Assembly: GCA_013306675.1 (NCBI GenBank)
Contig: JABLUY010000159.1
Location: 55,001 to 92,286 of the forward strand
Length of the DNA stretch: 37,286 nucleotides
Source: Thraustochytrium sp. TN22
Taxonomy: Eukaryota; Sar; Bigyra; Thraustochytrida; Thraustochytriidae
Direction of reading: 5' to 3'
Part shown: positions 8,965 to 18,235 of the stretch, in pieces
How the letters are laid out: each line of letters opens with the position of its first letter
Numbering within the stretch: position 1 is the stretch's first letter
The notes under the pieces: model-generated
What the model was told of the DNA's origin: nothing
The model's database searches: none
The model's input: only the letters and a program-made list of their open reading frames with translations
Made by a program: the position numbers and the translations under genes

Positions 8965-9399
8965 TTACTCTTCGTGCGTCTCGTCGGGCGCCGCGAGCTT
9001 GCGGCGAAGATGATCTTCAATTCCATGGAGCTCGTGCACGAACCTGCGCGTCTCAGCGGACGTCATCTCCAGCGTGCGCCTGACAATTGTGCCATCCTGA
9101 TACCTGAGCGCGAGCGCTAGCGAGACGAGCGGGTCGGCTGTGGCCGCGAGCGCGTCGCTGCCGCGCACGAGGCCGATGGTGTAGTCGAAGTCCACCAGCT
9201 GCGGCGTGGCGTCATCGACCAAGAGCGCCGCCGACGACGCCGACGCCGACGCCGGCGGCGGCGCCGGCGCTGACGCTGACGAGGACCGGTGCGACGAGGA
9301 CGACGAGGGCCCAGCGCCCGGCGTCTCGCTGTCACCGGCCACGGCGGCCGCGTCCTCGGCGCCGGCCATGACGGCGGCCTCGAAGCGGGTCTGCGCCAT
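8965..9399 (-). CDS. COMM-domain protein, COMMD6-like
   Basis: A 144-residue protein with a poorly conserved, Ala/Ser/Pro-rich N-terminal half (residues 1-62) followed by a COMM domain at about 67-136. The domain shows the family pattern: PQLVDFDYTIGLVRGSD, then strands around LVSLALALRYQDGT, then RTLEMTSAETRRFVHELHGI and a closing helix. COMMD proteins assemble as a ring in the Commander complex, which works with retriever and CCC components in endosomal recycling of membrane cargo. The short form without an N-terminal helical domain resembles COMMD6 more than other members; the exact paralogue cannot be fixed by eye. The gene is head-to-head with the lipoyl(octanoyl)transferase gene, 90 bp apart. 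The ATG at 9399 is the first in frame; Met11 is an alternative. Confidence 0.75.
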   Translation of the reverse strand: MAQTRFEAAVMAGAEDAAAVAGDSETPGAGPSSSSSHRSSSASAPAPPPASASASSAALLVDDATPQLVDFDYTIGLVRGSDALAATADPLVSLALALRYQDGTIVRRTLEMTSAETRRFVHELHGIEDHLRRKLAAPDETHEE

Positions 9400-9489
9400 G
9401 GCGGCTGGTCAGCGGCAGCGCAAACCTGAGTCACTCGCGCGCGCGAGCGTGCGCGCGGCAGCGCGGCAGCGCGGCAGCGCGGAGCCGCC
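9400..9489. promoter_or_regulatory. Compact bidirectional promoter, 90 bp
   Basis: The whole space between two divergent start codons. It contains alternating cgcg DNA and an 8-bp repeat (gcggcagc, three copies, 9455-9482) that ends just before the plus-strand ATG. There is no TATA-like sequence. Both transcripts must start inside or very near this interval, so leaders are very short or the promoters overlap the genes. Confidence 0.6.
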
Positions 9490-10188
9490 ATGGGCGGAGC
9501 GCGGCGCACGCTGGAGCTGGTGCACGTGGCCGGGCGGTGCGCGTACGCGCACGGGCTAGGCCTGCAGCGCGCGGCGCAGGAGGACAAGCTGCGCGCGCTG
9601 CGCGAGGACAAGGAGGTGCCGCGCGACCAGCTCTTCTTGCTCGAGCACGACCCCGTCTATACGCTGGGAAGGTCCGCGGACGTGGGCAACGTGCTGTCCG
9701 GCGTGGCCGAGGGCGGCTTTGAGGTGGTGCGCGTGGACCGCGGCGGTGAGGTGACCTTTCACGGGCCAGGCCAGGTGGTGGGCTACCCGGTGCTGGACCT
9801 GCGCAGGCACACCAAGGACCTGCACTGGTACATGCGCCAGGTGGAGGAGGTGGTCATCTCCACGCTGGCCACCTACGGCCTCGAGGGCTCGCGCAAGGTC
9901 GAGTACACCGGGGTCTGGGTCGGCGACGCCAAGGTCTGCGCCATCGGGCTCAATGCCAGCCGCTGGATCACCTCGCATGGATTCGCGCTCAACGTGACCA
10001 CCGACCTGACAGCCTTTGATCGCATCATTCCCTGCGGCATTGACGAGCCGGGGCTCACGGTGACCAGTCTTGAGGCGCTCCTGGGCAAGTCGCTTCCGCG
10101 CATGGAGGTGCAGGAGCGCCTCGTGCGCGAGTTCATGCGTATCTTTGACTATCAGCGCGTCCACGTGCTAGACCAGCGTGTGAAGTAG
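9490..10188 (+). CDS. LIPT2: Lipoyl(octanoyl) transferase (LipB/LIPT2)
   Basis: This 232-residue protein has the hallmarks of octanoyl-ACP:protein N-octanoyltransferase, which moves octanoate from acyl carrier protein to lysines of lipoate-dependent enzymes as the first step of lipoyl assembly. The motif RGGEVTFHGPGQVVGYPV lies at 84-101. The lysine-containing GVWVGDAKVCAIG (Lys148) and the cysteine in IIPCGI (Cys182) match the catalytic Lys and Cys of the family. WITSHGFALNVTTDL (159-173) is also typical. In eukaryotes this step is mitochondrial or plastidial. The N-terminus begins almost directly with the conserved domain and shows only a weak basic leader, so targeting is unclear. Length is normal for the family. 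It is divergent from the COMMD gene and converges with the LarA-like gene, 158 bp between stops. Confidence 0.92.
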   Translation: MGGARRTLELVHVAGRCAYAHGLGLQRAAQEDKLRALREDKEVPRDQLFLLEHDPVYTLGRSADVGNVLSGVAEGGFEVVRVDRGGEVTFHGPGQVVGYPVLDLRRHTKDLHWYMRQVEEVVISTLATYGLEGSRKVEYTGVWVGDAKVCAIGLNASRWITSHGFALNVTTDLTAFDRIIPCGIDEPGLTVTSLEALLGKSLPRMEVQERLVREFMRIFDYQRVHVLDQRVK

Positions 10189-10346
10189 GACAGTACATAG
10201 CGAACTCAGCGACGTGCTTTGTAGCAAGCACGATGAGCATCTTTTGAGTTCCATCAAACATCATCACAAGGACCAGCAGTGTCCAGGACATCGTCTTGCC
10301 GGCCACTGCGGCAGTAGTCACCGACCCAAGTCCTCTCTTGCTTCAT

Positions 10347-11900
10347 TTACTTTCCGGTCTTCTCCTCGGCGGCTTCTTCTGATGCTGCCTCTTCATCCGC
10401 CGCCTTTGCGTCAGTCGCCTTTTCATCCGTCGCGCTCTCGTCCGTGTCGAGCTTCTGGCGCTTGGCCGAGGGCGTTGTTCCTGGAAAGGGCCCGCCCCCC
10501 ACGCTAGCGTCCGCCGACGGCTTGCTACGGTCCACAGTGGATGCAAAGGCGGTTCCGGCGGCCTCCGCCTCCTCGTTCTTTTCCTTCTGGTCGCCGGGTT
10601 CCGCGGCAGCGCCGTCGTCGGCATGGTCGAATCGGCCCTTGTAGCCCCAAAGGCCGAGCGCGGGCTTGGAGACGAAAAAGATCTCCTCGCCGTCGACCTC
10701 GTTGAAGCCGTCCTTGAGCTTGGTCGGGTCGTACTTGCGCATCATCTCCTTGACGTCAGCGTACTCGTAGCCGACGGACTCCACCTCCTCGCGGGTGAGC
10801 TTGCCGGCGCAGTAAGTGATCTTGAAGCGGCCCTCCGAGTTGCCGTGAATGAGGTGGGCCGCGGCGCTCAGGTTGCGCATAAGGTCGCGACTGTCGTCCA
10901 GGAAGCGCATGATCTCCGGCGTCGTGCGGTAGCCGTACTTGCGGATGACGGCGTCGATCTCGTCGTCCTCGCCAAAGGTGGAGACTTCGGGAGCCAGCAC
11001 GATGAGGTGGCCGCCGTCCGCGATGGCCATGCGCGTGCGGTAGATGGCCTTGTTGCCGAGCCAGGTGGAGTGGAACTCCTCCGGCTCCAGGTACGCCACC
11101 ACGGTCTTGAGCGGCTGGTCCAGCAGCGTGAAGTTGGCCTTGAGCGAGAGCGCCGCAGCGCGCTCGAAGCAGTCGCGCTCCTCGCTAATGAAGATGCCGC
11201 GCGTCACGAGGTTGCCGCCGTCGTTCGCCACCACCGTGTGCATGTACACCACCGGCAGCTTGTCTTTGAGAAAGTGCTCGGTCGCGTAGTCCAGCACCGT
11301 GCGCAGAGGGTTGTCGGCGCGGCCCATCATGCGCTCCATCCCGTAGACCGCGCCCACGAAGTGACTCATGTGGATGGCGGCCGCGCCGCCCACGCCCACG
11401 AAGAGGTTCTTGTTGTAGTTGGCCATGCCCATCACCTCATGCGGCACCACCTGGCCGATGGACACGATCAGGTCGTGCCCGCCCTCCCAGACCAGCTTGT
11501 TCAGCTGCGCCGGCCACTTCTCCTTGACCTTGCCGTCGCTGGCGGACTCCACCAGCTCCTCTGGAACCTCGCCAATGTCGATCACGTCGTTGCGCCAGTC
11601 GTGCACGCGGAAGAGCGACCGCGGCACGTAGTCGCCAAACATGTGGCTGATCTGGTCGTCCGTCATGGGCTTGTGCGTGCCGAGCGCCGGCATAATGTCC
11701 GCAACGTAGCTCCCATAGTACTCGTACACCATGCGCGTCAGCTCGCCGGCGCGCGAGTGCAGTCGCGTGTGGTCCGGCGGCAGCACGAGCACCTTCTTGC
11801 GCTTCTGCCTTGTCTCCAGCTTGTCCAGCGCCTCGCAGACCGCCGCGCGCAGGTCCGCAGACGACAGGTCGGCATCCTCGCCCCCTCGTTCCGCGAGCAT
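10347..11900 (-). CDS. LarA-like protein (lactate racemase fold, DUF2088)
   Basis: 517 residues from the ATG at 11900 (MLAERGGEDADLSSADLRAA). The N-terminal domain carries LarA landmarks: PPDHTR (41-46), ALGTHKPMT (72-80, His76), VVPHEVMGMA (151-160, His154) and NYNKNLFVGVGG (161-172, Lys164), then AIHMSH (175-180). In bacterial LarA the matching lysine holds the nickel-pincer nucleotide and the histidines act in catalysis. The family includes racemases and epimerases of several 2-hydroxy acids, so the substrate is unknown. The last ~90 residues are a disordered, Ala/Glu/Lys-rich tail with a possible nuclear signal (PSAKRQKLD). The frame is open upstream to an ATG at 12437, which would add 179 residues including an arginine/histidine-rich pentamer repeat. 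I prefer the internal start because the upstream part is repeat-encoded and lacks conserved character. Confidence 0.8.
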   Translation of the reverse strand: MLAERGGEDADLSSADLRAAVCEALDKLETRQKRKKVLVLPPDHTRLHSRAGELTRMVYEYYGSYVADIMPALGTHKPMTDDQISHMFGDYVPRSLFRVHDWRNDVIDIGEVPEELVESASDGKVKEKWPAQLNKLVWEGGHDLIVSIGQVVPHEVMGMANYNKNLFVGVGGAAAIHMSHFVGAVYGMERMMGRADNPLRTVLDYATEHFLKDKLPVVYMHTVVANDGGNLVTRGIFISEERDCFERAAALSLKANFTLLDQPLKTVVAYLEPEEFHSTWLGNKAIYRTRMAIADGGHLIVLAPEVSTFGEDDEIDAVIRKYGYRTTPEIMRFLDDSRDLMRNLSAAAHLIHGNSEGRFKITYCAGKLTREEVESVGYEYADVKEMMRKYDPTKLKDGFNEVDGEEIFFVSKPALGLWGYKGRFDHADDGAAAEPGDQKEKNEEAEAAGTAFASTVDRSKPSADASVGGGPFPGTTPSAKRQKLDTDESATDEKATDAKAADEEAASEEAAEEKTGK

Positions 11901-11970
11901 CGTATTGCGCCGCAGCGCCAGCGAGCGCGTCGCCACGGCGTGGCTCGCCACGCTCGCCGCGCCCTGACGA

Positions 11971-12093
11971 GCCGTGCCGTGCCGTGCCGTGCCGTGCCGT
12001 GCCGTGCCGCCCCGTGCCGTGCCGCCCCGTGCCGCCCCGTGCCGTGCCGTGCCGTGCCGTGCCGTGCCGTGCCGTGCCGTGCCGTGCCGTGCG
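11971..12093. repeat. Pentanucleotide repeat (gccgt), about 24 units
   Basis: Nearly perfect gccgt units with three gccgc/ccgt variant interruptions. It starts about 70 bp upstream of the preferred LarA-like ATG. If translated in that gene's frame it would give repeats of RHGTA. Confidence 0.95.
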
Positions 12094-12569
12094 CCGCGGG
12101 GCCGGCTTCGCGTTCTGCTGCTGCTGCTCGGAGATGATGGTGATGGGAGAAGATCTCTCCCTGGTGTTGGCGGCGCGACTCGGCGGACTGCGCCTCGCCT
12201 CGATTGGCTCGCGCGGGTCATCGACGACACCTTTTCTCTCCCACGAGACCCGGCCCAGCACAAATCGCTAGTTCTGGCTGCTGGCTCAGTCCTGTGAAGT
12301 TGCCACGTGTCGAGACCTCGGTGGTCGGCGAGACCATCGCGGCGTTGCAAAGATCGAGCTTTATTCTTTCTCCCTGCTTCTTTTCCCCTCTCTCTCAGGC
12401 TCATCGTCGTCGGATGATCAGGCTGCTCTGTCGTCATACCAGGTCGGGGTGGGGTACCCGTAGTACCAGGGGGTACGAACCCACCATACGCTCAGGTTGT
12501 GTTTCCGAGCGCGAGCGCGGCGGTGTCACTGCTAGTGGCCACGGCGGCAGGCATGATTGGACGAGCAGT

Positions 12570-12603
12570 GGAGCACTGGCAGACACTGCCAGACAGTGGC
12601 TCC
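12570..12603. other. Strong hairpin / nested palindrome
   Basis: The outer arms ggagc and gctcc enclose actg/cagt arms (one bulged G), and the inner arms ggcag and ctgcc enclose a 3-base loop. It lies about 300 bp beyond the ABCC stop and well upstream of the LarA-like gene. The function is unknown. Confidence 0.4.
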
Positions 12604-12897
12604 GGCGCCGCGCCGCGAGCGGCCGCAAAAACTGTGAGCCCAAAACTGCGATAACACAAGGAAGAAAACGACGCAATGTATGCGTTTGGGATAACCCGCG
12701 AGAACCGCGCGCAAGACGGAAAAACCGCGACTGACAGTGAGCCTCAGCCTGGGCAACCGCAGCGGCCGTCATTACTCTGGTGGGACAAGTCACAGGCTGT
12801 CACGGTGGTGCCGGTCACCTTCTTCCGTTGACATTCCGCGGACAAGAAGACCTCAGCATTACTTCTACCCCGGCCTAGCTAGCTTACTACCATACTG

Positions 12898-15800
12898 CTA
12901 GTTTGAATCCGAAGCCTGCGCTTGGGCAAGGCCGGCCGCCTGCACGAGCTTGGAGAGGCGCGAGTCCGGGTTGGCAAGAAGGGATGAAAAGGAGTCGTAC
13001 TCGGCGACGCGGCCCTGGTGCATGACGAGACAGCGGTCCATGTCGAGGACAGTATCAAGGCGGTGGGCAATGACAAGCATGGTGCAGCCGGGGAAGCTGG
13101 AGCGGATGCTCTTCTGGATGAGCGCGTCGGTCTGGCGGTCGAGGGACGCGGAGGCCTCGTCGAGCAGGACGATCTTGGATTTGCGCAAAATGGCGCGCGC
13201 TATGCAAATGAGCTGCCGCTCGCCGACCGAGAGGTTCTCGCCTCCCTGAGAGACCTGGCTGCCGAGGCCGTGCGGCAGGGCATCGACGGTCTTGCGCAGG
13301 TGCGCCTTGTCGATGGCGTCCCACAGCTCCTCGTCCGTCGCGAGGTCGAAGGGGTCGAGGTTCTTGCGCAGCGTGCTGGTGAAGAGCACCGGGTCCTGCG
13401 GGATGCAGGTGATCACAGAGCGCAGGTCGTGGACTGGGACCGAGGCGATGTCCACGCCGTCAATGCAGATGCGCCCCCCGGCCAGCGGGTGCACGAGGCG
13501 GAAGAGCGCGACGAGCGCCGTGGACTTGCCCGAGCCCGTGGCACCCACGATGGCGACGCGGGTGCCGGCCGGAACGTCGAGGGTCACGTTGCGGATGGCG
13601 GGCTCAAGCTCGGCTCGATAGCGCAGCGAGACGTCCTCGAAGCGGATGGCGCCCGCCGAGGGCCAGCCGGGCGGCGGCGGCGAGGTGGAGTCGGCGTCGT
13701 CGAGGGCTCGCTCGTTCGGCAGCACCGTGTACTCGAGGACGCGCTCCACAGCGTTCATCTTGGCCTCCGCCTGCGAAGAGGTCATGACGGACATTTGCAG
13801 GTTGACCACCAAGTTGAGCGAATAGGAGAGCGCCAGGCCGGCGAGGCCCGGCGCGACGTCCGTGCCGATGATGGCCACGGCCGTCACAAAGACGATGAGC
13901 GCGCCAAGGAACTCGAGCCGCATCGTGAGCCACAGCTGCGTCGCCTCCACGGCCAGATACGCGCGGTGGTTAAGGCCAACGAGCGTGGCGGCTACGCGCA
14001 GCCAGGCGCCCACGCGCTCGTAGGCGCGCAGCGTAGACACGCCCTGCAGCGTCTCGCCCAAGTGCGAGTACACGGGGCTGCGCAGCACGGACTCGAGGCG
14101 CTGCACGTTGACCGCCGTACGCCGGTACAACTCGCGGATGGCTGCGTAGATGATGATAAAGGGCACGAGTGCAATGGCAAAGGTCGGCACGCTGATGCAG
14201 ATGAGCACCACAATGCCCACCACGCGCACGGCCGTCATAATGAACCACTTGAGCTGCTGCGGCAGCATCACATCCAGGTCGTTCGTGTCCTTCGACAGTC
14301 GGTTCAGGATGCGGCCCATGGGCGTGCTCCAGAAGAACTGCATCGGCATGTAAAAGACGTTCTCCTGCAGGTCGTTGTAGAGCGTGCGCGCCGCGTTTAC
14401 GGAGAAGTGCGCAAAGATCATGGCGCGCGTCACCAGGATGCAAAAGTACGCCAGCGTCAGGCTAAAGTACACCGTCAAAAACTGCCTCTCGGACACCGCC
14501 GAGCCACCGTCGCCCTGGTCCGAGTACCGTGCAAGCCACGAGTCGATGCTCAAAAACACGCCCTCCGTCACAAAGAAGAGCAGCAGAAGCGCCAGCGCCG
14601 CCAGGCACGACCCGTTCGTGCCCGACAGCCAGTAGTCCTTGACCGTGCGCCATTTGAGCGCGCCCTTCTCGCGCCCTTCCGCGCGCACCAGCGTGCCCTT
14701 GTCTTCGTCGCCTTGTGTGCCCGCCTCGCCACCCTCCTGCTTCTTGACCTGCCCGCTCACGCGGCGCCGCGCAGACGATGCGGAAAGCGCCGAGGCGGCC
14801 TGCCGCGCGGAGGACGCCACCGACAGCGAGGAAGCGGCTCGGCGCGCGTCACCAGCGTCCTCGGAATCATAGTCCGTCGCGTTGTCCTCTTCCTCCTCCC
14901 TCCTGTCGACGTTGTCCAGGTGCAGGTCCTCGAACTCCTGCGCCGCCAGCTCTTGAACGTCCACCGCGCCCTTGGCGTCGTCCTGCTGCTTGGTTGGATC
15001 ATCCTCCTGCTCCTGCTTCTGGGGAAGCGCGTCAAAAAGCGCGGAGCTCCGCGCCTGCAGCTCTGCAAAGGTACCCTGGTCCACAATGCGACCGCCCTGC
15101 ATAAAGAGGATGCGGTCCACGTGCTCCAGCAGATTCAAGTGGTTCGTCACGAACAGTCGCGTCGACCGCCGCAGCGCGGCGCTGGGCGCGTTGCCGATGC
15201 AGTGGTCAAAGATGTGCTTGCCCACGTGCGCGTCCACGGCAGACAGGACGTCGTCTAGAAATACAATGTCCGGGTCGGCATACACGGCGCGCGCGAGACT
15301 GACGCGCGCCTTTTGGCCACCCGACAGGTTCACGCCGCGCTCGCCAATCTCCGTCATGTCGCCGGCCAGCAACGTGGCGAGGTCCGACACGAGCGCGCAC
15401 GCCTCCAGCGTCGCCTGATAGCGCGCCGCATCAAAAGGTGTCTCGAAAAGGATATTCTCGCGCACCGTGCGGTTCATGATGAAGGGCTCCTGCGAGCACA
15501 GCGCCAGCGACCCGTGCATCTGCACCGACCCGGACACGCGCCGCATCTCGCCCAGCAGCGCCGAGAGCAGTGACGACTTGCCGTCGCCAATGCGGCCCAC
15601 GATGGCAACGAGCTCGCCCTGCTGCACAGTAAAGTCCAGATTTTCCAGGCGAAACGGCGAGCCCACCTCCTCGCCCTCGGCCGGCTGCTCCGGCTCCGTG
15701 CTCCGCTTCGCCTCCACGGCGGCGCCCGCCCGACCCGAAGGCGGTGCTCGGGCGGCGCCAGCTCCGGCACTCCTGTCGGCCGTCGGGTCGCCGCCGAGAT

Positions 15801-17223
15801 TGAGCGACCACGTGAAGGTCGCGTCCCGCACGCGCAGCGCCACTGACGCCGCGTCCGAAGTGGCATCGCCGTCGGCGGTTTGCTGGTGCGTGGCGAGCAC
15901 AGGAAAGGACGGCGCCGGCGTGAGGAGGTCGCGCGGGTTCTCCGACGGCGAAGCGTCCACCTGAAGGAGAAAGTCCTGCGCCTCGGCGCGCGTCTTGAGC
16001 GCGAAGAACTTGGAAAAGCGATCGGCCGACACGAGCGCGCGCGTGAGCAGCGTGATGGCGAGCGGCAGCATGATAAACGGCGTGCGGATGATGTTGAAGG
16101 CACTCACGACCGCAAAGGTGTTCGCCGGGGAGATCTCGTTGCCAAAGAGGATGTAAGCGCCGAAGGTGACGACGCTGGCCACATTGGGCATGGCCACGGC
16201 GAACGGCATGGTGATGCCGCGGTAGTACGAGAGGATCCTGATGGAGCGCATCTCCACGGCGCGCACCGCGTTCAGGAGCTCCAGCAGCGGCGTCTCCCAC
16301 GCGTACAGCTTGAGCACCTTGATGCCCTGCAGCATCTCGTTCACCGTCTTGACGCGCACGTCCGTCTGTCGCATCTTCTTGCGCTGCAGCCGCGTCTGCA
16401 CCTTGCCAAAGCGGATCGATAGCGGCACGAAGAAGATCATGACCAGCAGCCCGATGAGCACCGACGGGCCCACATACGTGTAGACATAGGCCACGCCGCC
16501 CACGAGCAGCAACGGCGCGGTCCAGAGCCGGTTGAACATGCGCATGAAGTCAATGGCCACCACGGCGTCCGTGCTGACCAGGTTTACCACCTGGCCGTCC
16601 GACACGCTCTGCCGGCCCTCTTGGTCGAGCCGCAGCACGTGCTTGAAGGTGGCCAGGCTCAGCGCGTTCTTGAGCCTCAGCCCTACCTGCACCATGTAGA
16701 ACCGCGAGTGCATGTTGCACATGGTCGACGCCGCCTGCGCCAGCGCCAGACCCATGGCGAGCAGGTAGCCACGCGCGCTGTTGGCCGTCCCACGCTCCAG
16801 CTCCAGCACCAGCTGGCGCAGCAGAATCGGCCCGGCGAACCGCAGCACCGCGTACGACAGCTCAAAGATGCCGCCAATGACAAAGTCCCACAAAAACATG
16901 CGCAGCGTCGCCCGCCACACGGCGTACGGTCGAAACGCGTCGCCATCCTTGGTGCGGTACTCCTCCAGCAGCGCCAAAAACTGCTCCGCCAGCATGTCCG
17001 GCTCGTCTGTGGACCGCAGCTTCCACAGGTCGCCCGTCTTTAGCGCCTCGCGCCGCAGGCCCTTGCGGATCAGCGCCGAGATCCAGCTAAAGAACGCCCA
17101 CGAGATCCACGACACGTTCTCGATGTTCTTGCCCTCCTGCTCGTCCACGGCCATGCCGTTGAACATCACCACGGTCGCACTCGCGTCCGCCGGCGCCGTC
17201 TCCTCCTGCGGCTTGCCCGCCAT
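12898..17223 (-). CDS. ABC transporter, subfamily C (short MRP type)
   Basis: 1441 residues from the ATG at 17223 (MAGKPQEETAPADASATVVM). Layout is TMD1-NBD1-TMD2-NBD2 with no TMD0, as in short MRPs. TMD1 begins after WISWAFFSWISALIRKGLRR. NBD1 has Walker A GRIGDGKSS (about 541), signature LSGGQKARVSLARA (about 630), and Walker B IVFLDDVLSAVD, where Asp replaces the catalytic Glu as is usual for ABCC. NBD2 has GATGSGKST (about 1230), signature LSVGERQL and KIVLLDEASASLD with the Glu kept. The linker between NBD1 and TMD2 is acidic then Ser/Ala/Arg-rich and contains ARRRVSGQ, a possible basophilic-kinase site. Members export organic anions and glutathione conjugates; substrate and membrane are unknown. 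The frame extends 64 residues upstream only through a non-ATG codon. It is divergent from the SPO22-like gene. Confidence 0.93.
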   Translation of the reverse strand: MAGKPQEETAPADASATVVMFNGMAVDEQEGKNIENVSWISWAFFSWISALIRKGLRREALKTGDLWKLRSTDEPDMLAEQFLALLEEYRTKDGDAFRPYAVWRATLRMFLWDFVIGGIFELSYAVLRFAGPILLRQLVLELERGTANSARGYLLAMGLALAQAASTMCNMHSRFYMVQVGLRLKNALSLATFKHVLRLDQEGRQSVSDGQVVNLVSTDAVVAIDFMRMFNRLWTAPLLLVGGVAYVYTYVGPSVLIGLLVMIFFVPLSIRFGKVQTRLQRKKMRQTDVRVKTVNEMLQGIKVLKLYAWETPLLELLNAVRAVEMRSIRILSYYRGITMPFAVAMPNVASVVTFGAYILFGNEISPANTFAVVSAFNIIRTPFIMLPLAITLLTRALVSADRFSKFFALKTRAEAQDFLLQVDASPSENPRDLLTPAPSFPVLATHQQTADGDATSDAASVALRVRDATFTWSLNLGGDPTADRSAGAGAARAPPSGRAGAAVEAKRSTEPEQPAEGEEVGSPFRLENLDFTVQQGELVAIVGRIGDGKSSLLSALLGEMRRVSGSVQMHGSLALCSQEPFIMNRTVRENILFETPFDAARYQATLEACALVSDLATLLAGDMTEIGERGVNLSGGQKARVSLARAVYADPDIVFLDDVLSAVDAHVGKHIFDHCIGNAPSAALRRSTRLFVTNHLNLLEHVDRILFMQGGRIVDQGTFAELQARSSALFDALPQKQEQEDDPTKQQDDAKGAVDVQELAAQEFEDLHLDNVDRREEEEDNATDYDSEDAGDARRAASSLSVASSARQAASALSASSARRRVSGQVKKQEGGEAGTQGDEDKGTLVRAEGREKGALKWRTVKDYWLSGTNGSCLAALALLLLFFVTEGVFLSIDSWLARYSDQGDGGSAVSERQFLTVYFSLTLAYFCILVTRAMIFAHFSVNAARTLYNDLQENVFYMPMQFFWSTPMGRILNRLSKDTNDLDVMLPQQLKWFIMTAVRVVGIVVLICISVPTFAIALVPFIIIYAAIRELYRRTAVNVQRLESVLRSPVYSHLGETLQGVSTLRAYERVGAWLRVAATLVGLNHRAYLAVEATQLWLTMRLEFLGALIVFVTAVAIIGTDVAPGLAGLALSYSLNLVVNLQMSVMTSSQAEAKMNAVERVLEYTVLPNERALDDADSTSPPPPGWPSAGAIRFEDVSLRYRAELEPAIRNVTLDVPAGTRVAIVGATGSGKSTALVALFRLVHPLAGGRICIDGVDIASVPVHDLRSVITCIPQDPVLFTSTLRKNLDPFDLATDEELWDAIDKAHLRKTVDALPHGLGSQVSQGGENLSVGERQLICIARAILRKSKIVLLDEASASLDRQTDALIQKSIRSSFPGCTMLVIAHRLDTVLDMDRCLVMHQGRVAEYDSFSSLLANPDSRLSKLVQAAGLAQAQASDSN

Positions 17224-18146
17224 CGTGCCCGGCCTGTGCGCGAACCCCCAGCGCCGGCTCCAGCTCCCGCGCCGCAGCTGGGGCTGGCCGTGCGGCTCTG
17301 CGCCGCTTCGCGCCGCCTCGCGCCGCCTCGCGCCGCCGTTGCCGGTATGCTGCCGGAGCGGAGTCTGTCGCGCGAGGCGGGCCTTCACCAAGGTCGCCCC
17401 GACGGCACGCGCCAACGACGGCGAAGCGGCGAAGCCGAGGCGCCCGGCGATGAGGAGGAGGACGCCCGAGCGCCGAGCGGACCAGACTCACCAGAGCACG
17501 AAGCCGCGAGGAGCACTGCCAGAGCACGGCCGCCGTTGTGCCGCGACGCGGAGTCGCAACCTCGAGGCGAGCGAGCGAGCGAGAGCGGAGGAGCGAGCCA
17601 AGGAGCTGCGCCGAGCGAGGCGCCGCGGTCAGGCCGAGGAAACTTCTCCGCGGCCGCGGCAGCCAGACGACCTTTGGCGCCACGTCGCGTCGCGTCGCGT
17701 AGCGTCTGCAGCGAAACTGGCAGCGGTGAGAGGGCGTCTCTCCGGTCTTGGTCTGCCGAGCAGTCTCGGATCGTACCCGTGTGCCCTCTTTGTCTCATCA
17801 CGCACAATTCAGTCGTGCGCGACGATGATGCGGTAGTTCGTCACGGTTAGACCCCGTCGAGGTCACGGGCGCCAGCTGCGAGACCCACGCCGCCACTCAC
17901 TCGGCCGCCCATGACTCTCAAGTTCTCACTGAGGAGCCTGCTACAGACGAGGCGCACTTTTCCTCTACAGCCGCACATTTTCTCTGCTGGCTGCAGCTCA
18001 GGCTGTGCTCGTCCTCCGCCTGCAGGCGCCGCTCTCTTCTCAGACACTCTGCATGCATGCTGGCACATCCGAGCTCCGTCTTGTCTTCTTCGTGGAGGCC
18101 TTTGCCACGTTTGAAATGCACGAGGTTGCCGACCTCGGAGCCCTTG

Positions 18147-18234
18147 GGGCGGTCGTTGTTGTGGCGCCCTCCTCGCCGTTCTCGCGTTACTGCCGCACGA
18201 GACGGTGCCAGAGCTCGTCCACAAGCACGACGCC
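18147..18234 (-). repeat. Inverted copy of part of the SPO22-like gene
   Basis: The reverse complement of this segment matches 19945-20029 inside the downstream gene (residues about 545-573). By eye the two differ by one 3-base insertion and about six substitutions over some 82 bases. A shared 20-base core is tgccagagctcgtccacaa plus flanks. Confidence 0.85.
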
Positions 18235-18235
18235 T

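Larger units (their letters stand above)
11901..12897. other. Region between LarA-like start and ABCC stop, 997 bp
   Basis: It holds the pentanucleotide repeat (11971-12093), the presumed promoter of the LarA-like gene, a structured palindromic element (12570-12603), and the 3' end of the ABCC gene near 12897, which includes a ctagctag motif at about 12875. The LarA-like frame remains open as far as 12437 but does not look coding there. No other gene is seen. Confidence 0.5.

Noticed and set aside
9490-11900. Bacterial contamination or recent transfer, suggested by LipB and LarA homologues
   Set aside because: Both families occur in eukaryotes, the genes are flanked by and share composition and leader style with COMMD, ABCC and SURF6 genes, and no junction in composition is visible around them.
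13018-15258. Long plus-strand frame opposite the ABC transporter (and similar ones opposite the LarA-like, SPO22-like and membrane-protein genes)
   Set aside because: It mirrors the codon structure of a clearly identified minus-strand gene. Strong G/C third-position bias removes stops from one antisense frame. Composition (His/Arg/Val-rich) is typical of such shadows.
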